Shown here: positions 19,103-20,371 of the stretch, piece after piece
Layout: each line of letters starts with the position of its first letter
Position numbering within the stretch: position 1 is the first letter of the stretch
Origin: JBKPIY01 sp046730475
GTDB lineage: Bacteria > Actinomycetota > Thermoleophilia > Solirubrobacterales > 70-9
Reading direction: 5' to 3'
Assembly: GCA_046730475.1 (NCBI GenBank)
Contig: JBKPIY010000036.1
Coordinates: forward strand, 1 to 20,371
DNA length: 20,371 nt
Translations under genes and position numbers: made by a program
Notes under the pieces: generated by a model
The model's database searches: none
What the model was told of the DNA's origin: nothing
What the model saw: the letters and a program-made list of their open reading frames with translations, nothing else

Positions 19103-20229
19103 CCCGCCCCGGGCCGCGGGCGCCGGCGGCGCTCCTCCTGGGAGCGGCGCTGGTGCTGGCGGGCCTCGGCTTCGACTCGCCCTCGGCGCTCGTCCCCGGC
19201 GTCGCCCTGATCCTGATGGCGGTGGTCGCGGTCGCCTGGGTGGAGCTGGCGAGCCGCGGCGGACGGCTCGAGCGCGAGGCGGGCCCCCAGCGGGTGGTGG
19301 AGGACGAGCCCTACCCGCTGTCCGTGAGGCTGCGGGGAACGAGGCTGCCGCCACCGGGCGGGGAGCTGATCGACCCGCTCCTGGAGGAGCCGATCGCGGT
19401 GGGGCCGCGGTGGGGCCGGCGGCTGGAGCGCGAGCTCCACCTCGAGGGGCCGGGCCGGCGCCACCTCGGACAGCTCGTGCTCTCGGTCCATGACCCGCTC
19501 GGGCTGTGGAGCCGGGAGCTTCGCTCCCCCCGCGGCGGCGAGCTGGTCGTCCTCCCGAGGATCGAGCCCGTCCAGGCGGCCGGCGGCGACGGCGAGGGGG
19601 CCGGCCAGGGGTGGGGGTGGGGCGATGCCCCCCACTCGCTCGCCGCCGCCCTCGCCCAGCTCGAGATCGACGGGCTCCGCCCGTACCGCGACGGCAGCCC
19701 CGCCTCGCGGATCCACTGGCCCTCGGTGGCGCGGACCGGCGAGCTCCTCGAGCGGCGCCTGACCGGCGGCGAGGGCTCGCGGCCGCTGGTGGTCCTCGAC
19801 CTCCGCGGCGAGCGCCTCGACGCCGAGCGCGCGATGCGGGCGGCGGCCTCGCTCTGCGTCGAGCTCGGGGGCAGCGGCGGCTGCGAGCTCATGCTCCCCG
19901 GCGAGCGGCGTCCGCTGGTGATCGACCCCCAGCTTCGGAGCTGGCCCGAGGCCTACGTCCGCCTCGCCCTGGCGAGCCCCCGGACGCCGGTGCCGCTGAG
20001 CAAGGCGATCAGGGTCGGGGCGGTCTTCTGGGTGACGGCGACCGATCCGCCGCGGGGGATCGCCCGGCTCGGCTCCGGCAGCTATCTCGTCTCCCCCCAC
20101 CCCCACCCCCGCGGGGCCCCGGCCTTCACGGTGGCGGGATGCCTCGGCGTCCCCCTGGCGCCGGCCCGGCGGCGACCGGGGCGGTCGGCGCGGCGGCGAC
20201 CGGCGCCGGCGCGAAGGACGGTGGCCTGA
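19099..20229 (+). CDS. DUF58 domain membrane protein
   Basis: Two N-terminal membrane helices (about residues 10-24 and 30-48) are followed by an Ig-like beta region and the DUF58 signature D-G-L-R-P-Y-R-D-G-S-P-A-S-R-I-H-W (191-207), then S-V-A-R-T-G-E-L-L-E-R-R. DUF58 proteins have a vWA-like fold and work with MoxR ATPases and TgpA-type transglutaminases, probably in cell-envelope processes. Translation begins at GTG 19099, overlapping the moxR stop by four bases. The C-terminal 40 residues are Pro/Arg/Ala-rich. Its stop overlaps the next ATG (TGATG at 20227-20231). The length, 376 residues, is usual. Confidence 0.9.
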   Translation: MTRPGPRAPAALLLGAALVLAGLGFDSPSALVPGVALILMAVVAVAWVELASRGGRLEREAGPQRVVEDEPYPLSVRLRGTRLPPPGGELIDPLLEEPIAVGPRWGRRLERELHLEGPGRRHLGQLVLSVHDPLGLWSRELRSPRGGELVVLPRIEPVQAAGGDGEGAGQGWGWGDAPHSLAAALAQLEIDGLRPYRDGSPASRIHWPSVARTGELLERRLTGGEGSRPLVVLDLRGERLDAERAMRAAASLCVELGGSGGCELMLPGERRPLVIDPQLRSWPEAYVRLALASPRTPVPLSKAIRVGAVFWVTATDPPRGIARLGSGSYLVSPHPHPRGAPAFTVAGCLGVPLAPARRRPGRSARRRPAPARRTVA

Positions 20230-20371
20230 TGGAAGCGATCCGGGGGCCGATCCCGGCGGCGATGCCGCGGCGGCGCCCGGTCGGAGTCGAGCTCGCCTGC
20301 TTCGCCGCCCTCGCCGCCTTCGCGGCGCTCGAGTGGGCGGCGCTGGTGAGCGACCCGCCGGTCCTCCGCAC
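20229..20371 (+). CDS. Membrane protein N-terminus, probably TgpA-like transglutaminase (3' truncated by window edge)
   Basis: ATG 20229 overlaps the DUF58 stop. The 47 visible residues have a basic lead (M-P-R-R-R-P-V-G-V-E) and then a hydrophobic helix (L-A-C-F-A-A-L-A-A-F-A-A-L-E-W-A-A-L). Position after moxR and DUF58 is where a TgpA-type membrane protein with a C-terminal transglutaminase-like domain is normally encoded. That identity comes from gene order only; the diagnostic domain lies beyond the window. Confidence 0.6.
   Translation, partial: MEAIRGPIPAAMPRRRPVGVELACFAALAAFAALEWAALVSDPPVLR

Noticed and set aside
17360..20106. Long minus-strand open frames opposite tetR, moxR and DUF58
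   Set aside because: The plus-strand genes have full domain signatures and overlapping starts; the minus frames have none.
1..20371. tRNA, rRNA or CRISPR arrays
   Set aside because: No cloverleaf-like sequence, rRNA segment or regular direct-repeat array was seen on either strand by eye.

Overview
The window is very GC-rich chromosomal DNA with strong G/C preference at third codon positions. It has an F420-type (Ddn-family) reductase gene, a MoxR-DUF58 gene pair and several actinobacterial-looking hypothetical families. Together these suggest a high-GC actinobacterium, most likely of the Thermoleophilia/Solirubrobacterales type. That placement is inference from gene content and codon use; there is no rRNA or other marker gene here.

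Layout. 1-1000: the 3' end of an IS110-family transposase, a SnoaL-like gene with a disturbed start, and a relic of a PIN-domain toxin. 998-4391: conserved hypothetical genes. These include a leftward operon (basic peptide, CxCG protein, SEC-C protein) behind a good TTGACA/TACTGT promoter, and a second leftward set (DUF2225-like zinc protein, unknown protein, small coupled gene). 4384-6400: a tight rightward set of ECF-like sigma factor, XRE-like HTH protein and ImmA/IrrE metallopeptidase. This is the best candidate in the window for an undescribed regulatory module. 6397-7115: a leftward vapBC-type toxin-antitoxin pair with a perfect 9-9-9 inverted repeat in front of it.

7262-8319: an ARPP-1-like gene that appears to be split by a one-base deletion. 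8285-8965: a truncated protein-kinase-like gene with degenerate catalytic motifs and lower GC. 9250-10497: a Ddn-family reductase, and a three-gene set of small proteins (zinc-ribbon/HTH, coiled coil, basic peptide). 10589-14953: a DEAD-box RNA helicase, a UPF0104/LPG-synthase-like membrane protein, a DUF5661 protein, and an acyl-CoA dehydrogenase behind two tandem dyads spaced 20 bp.

15009-18112: a two-TM surface protein with a hairpin-rich upstream region, then a DHA2-type MFS exporter divergent from a TetR regulator. Both promoters of that divergent pair are readable, and two copies of the same operator, CGGAA-N6-TTCCG, overlap them. 18152-20371: MoxR ATPase, DUF58 protein and the start of a membrane protein (probably TgpA-like), overlapping stop-to-start.

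Several genes look hit by single-base indels (near 328, 3150 and 7909). This is either real decay in an accessory region next to a transposon or residual assembly error, and the two cannot be separated from sequence alone.
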